Positions 44,794 through 54,862 of a DNA stretch of 64,000 nt are shown here, piece by piece. Source of the DNA: Euglena gracilis (lineage: Eukaryota; Euglenida; Euglenophyceae; Euglenales); the NCBI GenBank assembly GCA_039621445.1, contig CP154955.1, forward strand, positions 4,350,705 through 4,414,704, written 5' to 3'. The translations under genes and the position numbers were made by a program. The notes beneath the pieces are model-generated. The model was not told the origin of the DNA. It saw only the letters and a program-made list of their open reading frames with translations, and made no database searches. The first letter of the stretch is position 1; every line of letters begins with the position of its first letter.

Positions 44794-45039
44794 GGGGGGT
44801 CGGCATGCCGTGGCCAGGTTTCCGGCTGGGGGTGGGGGTTTGGCGTGGCGAGGGGGTCCCGGATGGGGGGGGGGTTTGGCGTGGCGAGGGGGTCCCGGAT
44901 GGGGGGGGGAGGGGTGCGCGGGGGTTTGCCAAGAAAAGGAAGGCCTGACATAGCGTGGTGAGGGGGTCTGAAAGGGGGGGGGTAAAATGGCGTGGAGAGG
45001 GGGTCGGTGAAGGGGGGGGGAGGGGTGTGCCGACCCCCC
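44794..45039. mobile_element. MITE-like element, TIR GGGGGGTCGGCAYGCC, copy 2
   Basis: Left GGGGGGTCGGCATGCCGTGG and right GTGTGCCGACCCCCC match copy 1 (25510-25747), as do the interior 'ggcgtggcgagggggtc' units. 246 bp, non-coding. Confidence 0.6.
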
Positions 45040-46499
45040 GGTGCTGAACTACGGCCCAGTTCCCCACGGGGGTGTACGGGTCGCGGGCGGGGTCGGGGGG
45101 GGGGTTTCGCGGGGGGAACGTGGTAGTTTTGACAGGTCACATGTGACCAGTGTGACCTCACATACAACGTCACATATAACCTTTTTTGGAACTTTTGCAT
45201 CCAAAAATAGATCCAATTACAGCGTTTGTAATTAGGAGTGGCCGCTGGGACATAACGGTTGGCCAACCGAATAGGCCAAACCTCCTGCAACAGCCAAAAT
45301 GTGGATGTTCAAGAAGGAAGGCAGCTGCTGTGAACCATTGTATTTATTTTGCATGCACATGCGACGGCTTGGACTGTTAGGCTTGCTCCGGGGATGCATA
45401 CCACACAATCTGAGCAATCTGTGGAAACATGCAAGGATGTCTCACAATGGGCCCCGCAAAACTTTTTGGCACACCTCCCCTGCCACGCCCCGAAGTGACT
45501 GTGGCCACAATTGGAATGAAGCAACTTTGTTTTTCAGGTAATTTAGTTTTTAATAATCTTGAATTTCCTTCCAGGTGTTCTCACATGATACCAGTGAATG
45601 CACAACTAATCGGTAAGCCCATCGAGATCTCACATTGGGATGGGCCACCCAGTCTCATGCAGGTAAACTGGTAAACTGCTTTGTTTGTTTGTTTGTTTCG
45701 TCTTTTTTTTTATACAAATGCTTCGCGGTTGGTTTGGTAAATTTTGCTTGAATGAAGACAGCCAACCACAGATATCTGGAAAAAGCGAGTCACCTGAGAG
45801 GCTTGGCTTGAAGGCCAGTGCTGCATTGCACTCCCCAACAGGCACCTTCAGTATGGGAGGCTAGGCACGGCGGGGGGCGGGGGGGGCTGGGGGGGGGCGA
45901 GCGGCCGTGCGGGGGGGAGGGGGGGGGAGGTCCGAGGGGTCCGAGGGCGGCCGCGCGGGCGGCGCGCATCCTAAAATCGGTGATTTTCGGGTCCAAAAGT
46001 GGTCATTTTTTGCCATTTCTGGGCCATTTTTGACCAAAAAAGGGCTTTTTTGGCCGCGCGCAGAGCGCGCGCCCCCCAAATTTGCCATTTTATGTCCGAA
46101 AATGGCCATTTTTGGTCATTTTTGGGCCTCAAAAAAGTCGCGATTTTTCACAATTTTTTTTTCTTGGCTATGCTAGGCACAGTGGGGGGAGGGGGGGTCC
46201 AGTGGGGGGGGCGAGCGGCCGCGCGGGCGGCCGCGCAGGGGGGGGGAGGGGGGGGTCCCGGACCCCCCTGAGCGGCGCGCCGAGCCTCCATTTGGGGTAT
46301 GGTGGGGAGACACACAAGGGGGGGGGGGGGGTGCAAGTGGAGGGGAGGCGGGTGTGGAACCCTGCGTCACCCTGTCACACTCGACAATATAATTCAATAA
46401 TGCAACGCATGCAAGAGCTCCTTGCAGGGCTCCTTGGTTGAATATAGGGATATAAGGATATAGGAAGATATAGGTATAGGTATATAGATATAGGTTTTT
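45040..46499. other. Gene-free DNA
   Basis: Holds a GGGTCGCGGGCGG/GGGGGGAAC G-run repeat (45060-45120), two 'tgaggcaggc'-poor GC blocks with GCGGCCGCGCGGGCGGC (45900-45970, 46215-46235) flanking 'tgaccaaaaa' and 'ggccattttt' repeats, and a (TATAGG)n tract at 46440-46495. No supported gene. Confidence 0.45.
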
Positions 46500-48328
46500 T
46501 CACCTCCTAATTTGCACGGGTGAACGTTTTTTGACATCGACCGTCCCACAACCAAGGGCAACCAACAAGGTTGACGGCCTGTTTTTTTTTAAACAAAAAA
46601 ACATGTTTTTTTAATAACAGGGGGAGCACGCCGTCGGCCAGCCGTCGGCCAGCCGTGTGACTCATAGGAAAATGACCCGAGCCATAGCTCGACAATACAA
46701 AAATAATTTCGCCGCCAATCCCCTGTCAAGGTCATGTTCATTGTTCGTGGAGGCTGCATTTTTGCCCATTTGAAGTCATTTTTCGTCAATTTTTATCAAT
46801 TTTGCCAATTTTGGGACTTTTTTGACCAATTTTGACCATTTCAGTCGATTTTGGGGTCATTCCATAGTCATTGTGAAGGAATTTTGCAAAAATTATGAAT
46901 GACTAAAAATTGTTCAGTTGATGGTCCATTTTCCACGAACTGACAAAAATTACCTGTTATGGACGGAAAAATGCTGAAATTTTGTGTGGAACGGTTTCAA
47001 GTGACTAAAAATTGCCCAAAGCAACCCCTCTTGTAGGGCTTTGCACCCCAACTTAGGCATTAATCACTCAAAATTAGGAATTGGCCCACCAAATCTCCTC
47101 AAAATAAGGAACCTTTTCACTAATTAGGAATTTACCACTCAAAAGAAGGCATTGGCACACCAAACTTGGGATTACCACTCAAAATATCTGCACTTTACAC
47201 CCAAAATTAGGCATTTGCCACTCAAAATTAGGAATATACACATGAAAATAGGAATTTGTACCTCAAAAATAGGAATTGGCACACTAAATTAGGAATTTGC
47301 CTTCCAAAATTTAGAACAGGCACACCAAATTAGGCATTTGCAACTCAACAAAAGCTCAACGACAGGACCCGGCTTCCGCCACGCCGTCGGCCAGCCGTCG
47401 GCCAGCCGTGTGCTCCCCCACAAAAAAAACTTGTTTTTTTAAAAAGATTAAAAAAAAACGTCATGGCGGGTTTGGGGGAATTTTTTTTTGAAATGTTCTT
47501 TTTAAGAAAAAAGGTCTTTTTCATCTCTGCAGCTTCGCAGTCCGTAAGGGGGGGGGTTCTGGATGTTGTGGGGGATGCGGGGGGACGCGGGGGAATGGGG
47601 GTGGGGGGGGGAACCATGGCCCAATTACCCCCGCATGTTTTCTTTGCCATAACCCAAATTTGTATGTAATTTTCTTTTGGTCGACCAAAAAATGTGCCCG
47701 GCCAAAATCTGGGACGGGGGGGGGGCAAGGTTCCCGGGTTGTTTTTAAACAAGTTGTTTAAAACGGGCTTTTTCCCTGTTTCTAGTGTTTTTTTTAAAAA
47801 AAACACCCTTTTTTAAAACAAAAAACCGTTTTAAAACCGTTTTTTATTCAAAAAGAGAATCGGAAGATGGAAGTTGAGTTTGAAGTGAAGTTCAAGGATC
47901 ACTTTAAAATTTTGTTCTGGAGCCAAGTTCTAAGTCATCTTTCTATTTTTGTCAGTTTTGGGGGTGTCTCCCCCGTGTCCCCCCGCGTCCCACTTTGGAA
48001 CCAAAATTTTGTTCTCGAGATAGCCAAATTCAGGAGGCCGATTCATAATTTCAGGCAAATTTGAGGTTGGTGATTCCTAATTTGGTGTGGGTGATTCCTA
48101 ACTTGGTGTGGGTGATTCCTAATTTGGGGTGGGTTTGTCCTAATTTGTTGTGGTAGAATCCTAATTTGGCTAAGATTTTCTCTCGGCAAATTCCTAATTT
48201 TACCATCCCAAATATGGCGTCTCCCCCCCGGCCCCCCCCCCCCCCCGCCGTTGCTCCATCGAAATCTAATGCAGCCTTGGTGGATATCAAGCATCGCAAG
48301 CGTCTTTTCCCTGAAAAGCCTTTCATAA
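46500..48328. repeat. Repeats: third 200-bp block, AATTAGGAATT units, G-run element
   Basis: 46625-46870 is the third copy of the 42760/43160 block, again headed by GCCGTCGGCCAGCC. 47045-47345 is a run of AATTAGGAATT units ending in another CGTCGGCCAGC block (47380-47410). 47560-47735 matches 30050-30170. 48060-48200 carries the AATTAGGAAT units in the opposite orientation ('gtgattcctaatttggtgtg'). Confidence 0.7.
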
Positions 48329-48738
48329 CCACCCCCCCCCCTAAATGACCCTCCCCCCCCCTAGATGACCCCCCTGGGGGGTCATCTAGGCGGGGGGTCA
48401 TTTTTTGCTATAAGGGAGCCTTCACCGAATGCGACGCAGGAGAAATTTAGGACATCTCACTGCTGGAAGCGGACGTTGCATGCCCCACCAGCAGCAACCA
48501 AATCCACGGCCGTGGAACTGGTCGCAACCACCGCCCCTTGAGCCCGGGAGTCGGGCATTCGGACCCGGGGGACAAAAGAAAGAGTAGTCTGCTTCATGGT
48601 ACTGTGAAACGGACGCCCACGGCAGAGCAATTTTTCAAGTGGGAAAAGTATCCCCCCCCCTAAATGACCCCCCCCCCTAGATGACCCTTTGGGGGTCCTG
48701 AAGCAACATTAATAGGGTCATTTAGGGGGGGGGGGTGG
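48329..48738. mobile_element. MITE-like element, TIR CCACC-(C)n-TAAATGACC, TAA target duplication
   Basis: Left CCACCCCCCCCC...TAAATGACC, right GGGTCATTTAGGGGG...TGG, flanked by TAA (48326-48328 and 48739-48741). Inner 'tagatgacccccctgggggg' hairpin at 48362-48400. The body (about 48415-48640) is non-coding. 410 bp. Confidence 0.65.
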
Positions 48739-48741
48739 TAA

Positions 48742-49485
48742 CTATAACAAATAGGAGATATAGGAGGAAGTAGAATAGTCGAATAGTGGTCGAATAAGTC
48801 GAACAGAGGGAAAAGTGTACAAAACGGCCATCCGGGCCGAAAACGGCCGTATCTCGGGCCAGGCGGGGAGTTGTGGGGAAATCAAAATACCGGGGAGCTG
48901 GGGTCCCCACGGCCAGCCAGATACCAGCCAGACCTCCTCCTCCTCTTTTTTTCACCAGCCACCAGCCAGACCTCCTCCTCCTCTTTTCTGCAAGCCACCA
49001 GCCACGGCCAGCCGCGGCTGGCCGTGGCTGGCCGCGGCCGGGGCCCCTCCTCCTTTTTTTCGTGGCTTCAAAAATTATATAGGGCGAAGACCGCACGACG
49101 CAACCAGAAGGATTGGGAATGCAAGCATTTTTTTGCGCGTGGGTGCAGGGTTGGTTGTGGTAAAAACGGGTCGTTTTAAAACACGCGTTTAATTCAGGTT
49201 AATACGATCGAGCCCCTGCGCCGTATCCGGCATACCTCTTGAATGCGCTCCATCATCTTAGTCATCGAGAAGGAACTTGTATTTGTCCCTGCCGATGTCC
49301 ACACAGCATGGACGATTGGCAGAAATCACTGCATGAAGTGTATGGATTAAAAACAAAATTCCCCGGTTCACTCGCAGGAAGTGGACATTTTTTAGTATTA
49401 GGTCTTTTTTCCTGAGGTCTTTAATTTCCTTTCAAAATTTTTTGCCTCGCGCAGTTTTTCCGTGGTGTCCCCCCCCCCCCCCCAG
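48742..49485. other. Partial copy of the 'ccagccagacctcc' repeat and unassigned DNA
   Basis: 48830-49080 is a third, partial copy of the dispersed repeat at 25.7-27.5 kb ('aaaacggccgtatctcgggcc', 'ccagccagacctcctcctcc'). The rest is unassigned. Confidence 0.55.
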
Positions 49486-49795
49486 GAAGAGGAGACTCTC
49501 AGACTTCACTGGCCAGGTAAGCCTCTCTTCAATGTTTTTCTGTATGGCTTTATTGTGTCTTGATTCAAAAATGTTTCTGGTTGGTGCCATTCTGTGCAAG
49601 AGATGGACAAATCGGCCACTTTGTTCCTTTTCTCAGGTCATCGTTGAACCACACTGATCAGATTCGCAGTGGTTATGCCTTCGTGCTGGACTGCCACATT
49701 GCCTTCAAGTTGACCACCATCCCAATGAAGATTGACTTGGGCCATGCGTTTGGAACAATCAGGATTCAGAATTTGCCGAGCATATTCCCAGAGAT
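49486..49795 (+). pseudogene. EEF1A: EF-1alpha gene fragment with intron, copy 2
   Basis: Exon 49486-49516 (LSDFTGQ, after a C-tract ending CAG), GT-AG intron 49517-49636, then from 49637 VIV...DQIRSGYAFVLDCHIAFK and KIDLGHAFGTIRIQN. The first two pieces correspond to EF-1alpha ADFTAQ|VIVLNHPGQI..GYAPVLDCH. The intron is recognisably the same as in the copy at 38551-38685 (both contain 'gtttctggttggtg' and 'tgcaagagatggacaaatcgg'), so the copies derive from one genomic locus. Frameshifted and truncated. Confidence 0.7.
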
Positions 49796-49799
49796 TTTT

Positions 49800-50405
49800 T
49801 TTCCCTCTCGTTTCAGACCCCAAAAACAAGTCCCATTTTTGACTGAATGTAGGGGGGGGGGAATATTCAACTTGCATAATTTGCATTTTTTTGCCTACTC
49901 AGCTGTCGTTTTTCCCCTCCCCAGACGGCCCCCCCCCCCCCCCCCCCCCCAAAAGTCCCGCCCCCCCCGACATCAGTTCCTGTTTTTCAGTCCCCCCCGA
50001 ATATCTCCTTCTGCCCGTGACAAATTTTTACTCTTCAATTTTTGGGAAAGTTACGTGACAAATTTTTACTCCCTCCCCCCCCCCCGCAGTTGGCCCATTT
50101 CTCGTGAGAAAAGTTCTATGTGGCTGACGCTGCGGGTTTCTGCCCGCTCTCTGCGACCTGTGCCTGCGGATTCATCAGTGCGCATGGGCCAGCTGCGGAG
50201 TGGAGAGACAGTTGTCTACGACGAGATTAACTTGCGGTTCACAGGGCTCACTTCACCTCCCCCCCCGCAGCACTTAAGTCATCTCCGTCACCAGATAAGA
50301 AAAATAGAAAAAAAGAGATGGTGCTTTCCTGTGGAGTCCCTGGAATGGGATTTTTAGTCGTGGACCCGTGGGGGGGGTGAGGGGTCCCCCCGGTCTGGAA
50401 AAAAA
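49800..50405. other. C-run-rich DNA, possible unrelated exon
   Basis: Long C-runs at 49930-49950 and 50078-50090. 50095-50275 is GC-balanced and bounded by CCCGCAG on both sides, but no frame is convincing. Confidence 0.3.
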
Positions 50406-50407
50406 AC

Positions 50408-50565
50408 CACTGTCATCAGAAGCACAGATGGCTCTGAGAGGCGGGATCGTTCCTGTCGTTCGAGGCCACATAACCACGGCAAATATCCTTGACAGACACG
50501 TTCGCCCGGGATTCAGTGTACGACCAACATGCACAGCTCCAATACCAGTACGCATCAATTCCTCT
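50408..50565 (-). pseudogene. EEF1A: EF-1alpha gene fragment, copy 3
   Basis: The minus strand reads RTGIGAVHVGRTLNPG (cf. GIGTVPVGRVETG..KPG) and, one frame away, VSVKDICRGYVASNDRNDP (cf. VSVKDIRRGNVAGDSKNDP). It is orientated against copy 2 and has lost the sequence between the two segments. Confidence 0.6.
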
Positions 50566-50769
50566 GCACCTCTGCATGGTTCCACATCCGCTGGACCACG
50601 GGGATCATCTCTGCGTCGCATTCACTACAAGTAGCACGAGTGCGCCCATAACACAGGTGATATTTCACGAAGTAATGCCAAACACCATGTGCAGGTCTTC
50701 CACCAGGCATTGTGCTGAAAAGGATAAAATATAAGAGGGCGGGATACATGAGTTAGGAATCAGCTGCCT

Positions 50770-51390
50770 TCCGCGATCAGAATGTTTGGAAACCACGGCC
50801 AGCCAGACCTCCTCCTCCTCTTTCAGATCCTCAACAAAGAATCCAGCCAGACCTCCTCCTCCTCTAAATCCCCCCAGCCAGCCGTGGCTGGCCATGGCTG
50901 GCCAGACCTCCTCCTTTTTTTTGCCAGCCAGCCAGCCGCGGCTAGCCGCGGCTAGCCAGATACCCCAGCTCCCGGCAGATGGGGCGTTCCAAGGGCTTCA
51001 AATTAGGTCTCCGGACATTTCCTTTGATTTTGCTTCATTTTGGAGATATTTTGAAAATTGACATTTTTTTGGCCGAAATGGCAGAGGGGGGGTTAAAAAG
51101 GGGGGTTGGCCAATCCTACCCAGTTTGGACGCCTTCGCGCGTGAATAACTCGGGCGTGGCGGGGAGTTGAGGGTCAAACCCAGGTGATTCGGAAACTAGG
51201 AATCCAGTCGCTTGCGACTGAAAAAAAATTTTTTGGGAACGGGGCCGGGATCATGGTGATAATCCGCCGGTTCCCGAGGTGGCCCCGAGGGGGGGGGGAG
51301 GGGGGTAAGCATTGGTAAGCATTGGTAACCATTGGTAAGCTTCGCTCTTACCCATAAAGGGATAAGAGCTCAGCGAACCCCCCCTAATTG
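50770..51390. repeat. Dispersed repeat family, inverted copy of 25.7-27.5 kb
   Basis: Reverse complement of 27470-27250 followed by 26330-25745, with near identity over 'ccagccagacctcctcctcc', 'gcccttggaacg' and 'gagctcttatccctt'. Local 'attggtaagc' triplication at 51307-51342. The 0.9-kb inverted-repeat segment present in the other copy is absent. Confidence 0.75.
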
Positions 51391-52485
51391 TCCCCCCCCC
51401 CCCCTCATTGGCTAATTGGGGGTCCGAAGAAGCCCGGCCATTAGCCAAATAGGGGGGGGGTGAGGGTATGGTTGTGTGTGACAACGCCTTCAGCAAGGGT
51501 ATCTTGAGGGTTGAAACCCTGTATGTCCCCGTGTCATGGGACATACACATGGACACGGTCTTGGTCACCCGGTCCCAAGTGAGTGATGCAAGCTTCAGCA
51601 AGAAATGGCCAATTGCAATTGTAATGCCATCCACCCCCCCCCATTATGTACCAGGGTGTGACGTAGAGCTGAGCTCTTTGGGAGACCACCTGGCCCAGCT
51701 AAGCATGCCTGGACTCCGGCGACTTGGCCCGTCGCGGCCTTGCAGCGCCCTGCGGCCCAGATGATTGTGCAAGGATCACATATTGAACAATGCAGTGGGT
51801 TAGGGTGCCGTCGTGGAAAAACAGAGACGATTGAGTTATTTTGTGGTATACGTAATAATTACAATTACATATGTTCTTTTTTGGTGTTAAAAAGCGAAAA
51901 AGGGGGTGTCATTATCAATCGGGACGCCTCCGAACAGTTGACGCGGCCCAGGCGTGGTGACCCCGAGTTTGCACCGCTCCCAGGATTGTTGCCCCTGAAG
52001 TGGGGTGACAATGATGGGATGTCATCGGCTTGGGTATCCCCGGCTATGGGTACCGGGGACCCGCACGGTTGCGGGCGGTTTCCTACCTAGCTATCTTGCC
52101 GTGGGCAAGGGGTTAGAATTATGGTTTCGCCTTCTGTTGCAGGTGAGGGTTCAGTCAGAGAAAAGTTGTTGGGGTTGGTAGGGTTAGGTGTGTTAGCGTT
52201 AGTTAGCGAGATGAATTAGTGTGGGGAGAGGGGTTAGGAGGGAGGGGTTTTTAGCAAAAGCGGCTCTGGCTTTTCCCGTCGGCATGGGTACCGGCGACGT
52301 TTGCCATTGGCCAAATTGGAGGATTAGAGTTAGAGGTATTTACACTTCCGGAGTGTCCATTTTTCGCATTTGCCCCATGGATTGCTGAAGAATACGATTT
52401 CATTGAGAACATTCTGACGGACATTGTCAGCAAACAGTGCAATTGATACATGAACATAGCAACGTGATTTGTTTCTTGGCTCTTG
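51391..52485. other. Unassigned, weak coding potential
   Basis: 51468-51764 (plus) reads MVVCDNAFSKGILRVETLYV and on to a GC-rich end; 51740-52090 is also open. Composition is plausible for exons but no motif or family is recognisable. The flank 51375-51460 has 'ggctaattgggg' / 'ttagccaaatagggg' inverted words beside C/G-runs. Confidence 0.25.
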
Positions 52486-52489
52486 GGAT

Positions 52490-54855
52490 GCAGCCTACAT
52501 TTCTGGCCACGGGCATGACATTGCCTTTCTCTGGTGCCGCTCCTGCAGTCGCCTGGTGCACATTGTGCACTCATGTGTGGGCATTGAAAATCTGGCAATG
52601 GGCATGACATTTCCTTTTTGAGGGTGCAGCTCCTGCACTCGGCCGGTGCACATCGTGCACTCAGGTGTAGAGATTGCATTTTTGGCCACGGGTGTAAAAT
52701 TTCTTTATCGTGGTGCAGCTCCTGCACTCGCGTGGGGCACGTTGTGAACTCATGTGTAGGCGTTGCAAATGCGGCCAGGGGCATAACATTTCCTTTCTGC
52801 AGGTGTAGGTCCTTCACTCGCTAGGTGCACATCGTGCACTCATGTGTAGGGATTGAAAATCTGGCAACGGGCATGAGATTTCCTGTCTGATGGTGCAGCT
52901 CCTTCACTCATTGAGTGCACATGGTGCATTGAAGCATAGGCATTAGAATTCTGGTCGCGGGTAGAGAATATGTTTTCTTCTCTCGTGGTGCAACTGCTAC
53001 AGTCGCGTGGGGTGCATTGTGCATGCATATATAAATAACCGTTAGAAAATTGGCCATAGGTATTTGCTCCTGCACTCGCCGGTGCACATGGTGCACATAT
53101 GTGACATTTCCATTTGTAGGCGGTGGCAATTTTGCCACGGGCAGGACACTTCCTTCCTCTCTCGGTGCAGCTCCTGCACTCGGCCGGTGCACATCGTGCA
53201 CTCCTTTCTCCCGGTGCAGCACTTGCACTCGCCCGGTGCACATCGTGCACTTAGGTGTAGGCACTGCAATTGTGTCCAGAGGAATGACATTTCCTTTCTC
53301 CCAGGCGCACTCGGCTGGTGCACATCCTGCACTCATGTGTAGGCATTGCAATTGTGGCCACTGCTCTGACACTTCGTTCGTCGTGGTGCAGCTCCTGCAG
53401 TCACGCGGTGCACGTGCACTCATTCATAGGCATTGCAAATCCGGCCACGGTCACAACATTTCCTTTCTCCGGGTGCAGCTCCTGCACTCGGCTGGTGCAC
53501 ATAGTGGACTGATGTGTACGTATTGGAAATTTGGCCACAGGCATGACATACACTTTCTCCCGGTGCAGCTCCTGCACTCGTTGGGTGCGCATTGTGCACT
53601 CAGGTGTAGGCATTGCCATTGTGGCGATGGGCATGACATTTCCTTTCTCCCAGGTGCACTCGGCCGGTGCACATCGTGCACTCATGTGTAGGCATTGCAA
53701 TTGTGGCCACTGCTCTGACACTTCGTTCGTCGTGGTGCAGCTGCTGCACTCACGCGGTGCACGTGGTGCACTCATTCATAAGCATTGCAAATCCGGCCAC
53801 GGTCACAACATTTCCTTTCTCCGGGTGCAGCTCCTGCACTCGGCCGGTGCACATAGTGCACTGATGTGTACGTATTGGAAATTTGGCCACGGGCATGACA
53901 TACGCTTTCTCCCGGTGCAGCTCCTGCACTCGTTGGGTGCACATTGTGCACTCAGGTGTAGGCATTGCCATTGTGGCGATGGGCATGACATTTCCTTTCT
54001 CCCGGTGCAGCACCTGCACTCGCCGGGTGGACATTGTGCACTCATGTGTAGGCATTGCAAATTCGGCCAGGGGTATAACATTCCCTTTCTCTGGGTGCAG
54101 CTCCTGCACTCGCTTGGTGCACATCGTGCACTCATGTGTAGGCATTGCAAATCTGGCCAAGGGTAAAATGTTTGTTTTCTCCGGGTGCACGTCCTGCATG
54201 ACATTTCGCTTGTCCCGGTGCACGTGCTGCAGTCGTCTGGTGCACGTCGTGCACTCATGTGTAGGATGTGGAATTTTGGCCATGCGCATGGTATTCGCTT
54301 TCTCCCGGTGCAGCTCCTGCACTTGGTGGGTGCACATTGTACACTCATCTGATAATTCCATGTAGGCGGTTGGAATTTGGCCACGGGCGGACATGTCCTC
54401 TCTCCCGGTGCAGCACTGCAGCACTTGCACTCGCCCGGTGCACATTGTGCACTCAGGTGTAGGCACTGCAATTGTGGCGAGGGGAATGGCATTTCCTTTC
54501 TCCCGGTGCAGCATCTGCTCTCAGCCGGTGCACATCGTGCACTCATGTGCAGGCATTGCAATTGTGGCAACGGCCATGCCATTTCCTTGTCGTGGTGCAG
54601 GTCCTGCACTCACGCGGTACACGTGGTGCACTCATTTGTAGGCATTGCAAATCCGGCCACGGTCACAACATTTCCTTTCTCCGGGGGCAGCTCATGCACT
54701 CGGCCGGTGCACATCGTGCAGTCATGTGCAGGCATTGCAAAACCGGCCACAGTGATAGGATTTGCTTTCTCTGGTGCAGCTCCCGCACTTGGCCCATGCA
54801 CATCGTGCACTCTGGTAACATGTCCATGTGTAGGTAGTGGAATTCTGGCCATGCA
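52490..54855. repeat. 90-bp minisatellite, about 26 copies
   Basis: Each unit has 'ggtgcagctcctgcactcg', 'ccggtgcacatcgtgcactc', 'atgtgtaggcattgcaa' and 'tggccacgggcatgacattt', with 5-20% divergence. GTGCAGCTCCTGCAC is an inverted repeat within the unit. Because 90 is a multiple of three, frames stay open on both strands: C-T-M-C-T-G-R-V-Q-E-L-H on the minus, C-S-S-C-T-R-P-V-H-I-V-H on the plus. Neither is evidence for a gene. The array abuts the 3' end of the Helitron coding region and could lie inside that element. Confidence 0.93.
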
Positions 54856-54862
54856 CATTGTC

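Noticed and set aside
52490-54855. CRISPR-like array or Cys-rich repeat protein
   Set aside because: Units are tandem 90-mers with no conserved-repeat/variable-spacer structure, the DNA is eukaryotic, and open frames on both strands follow from the unit length.
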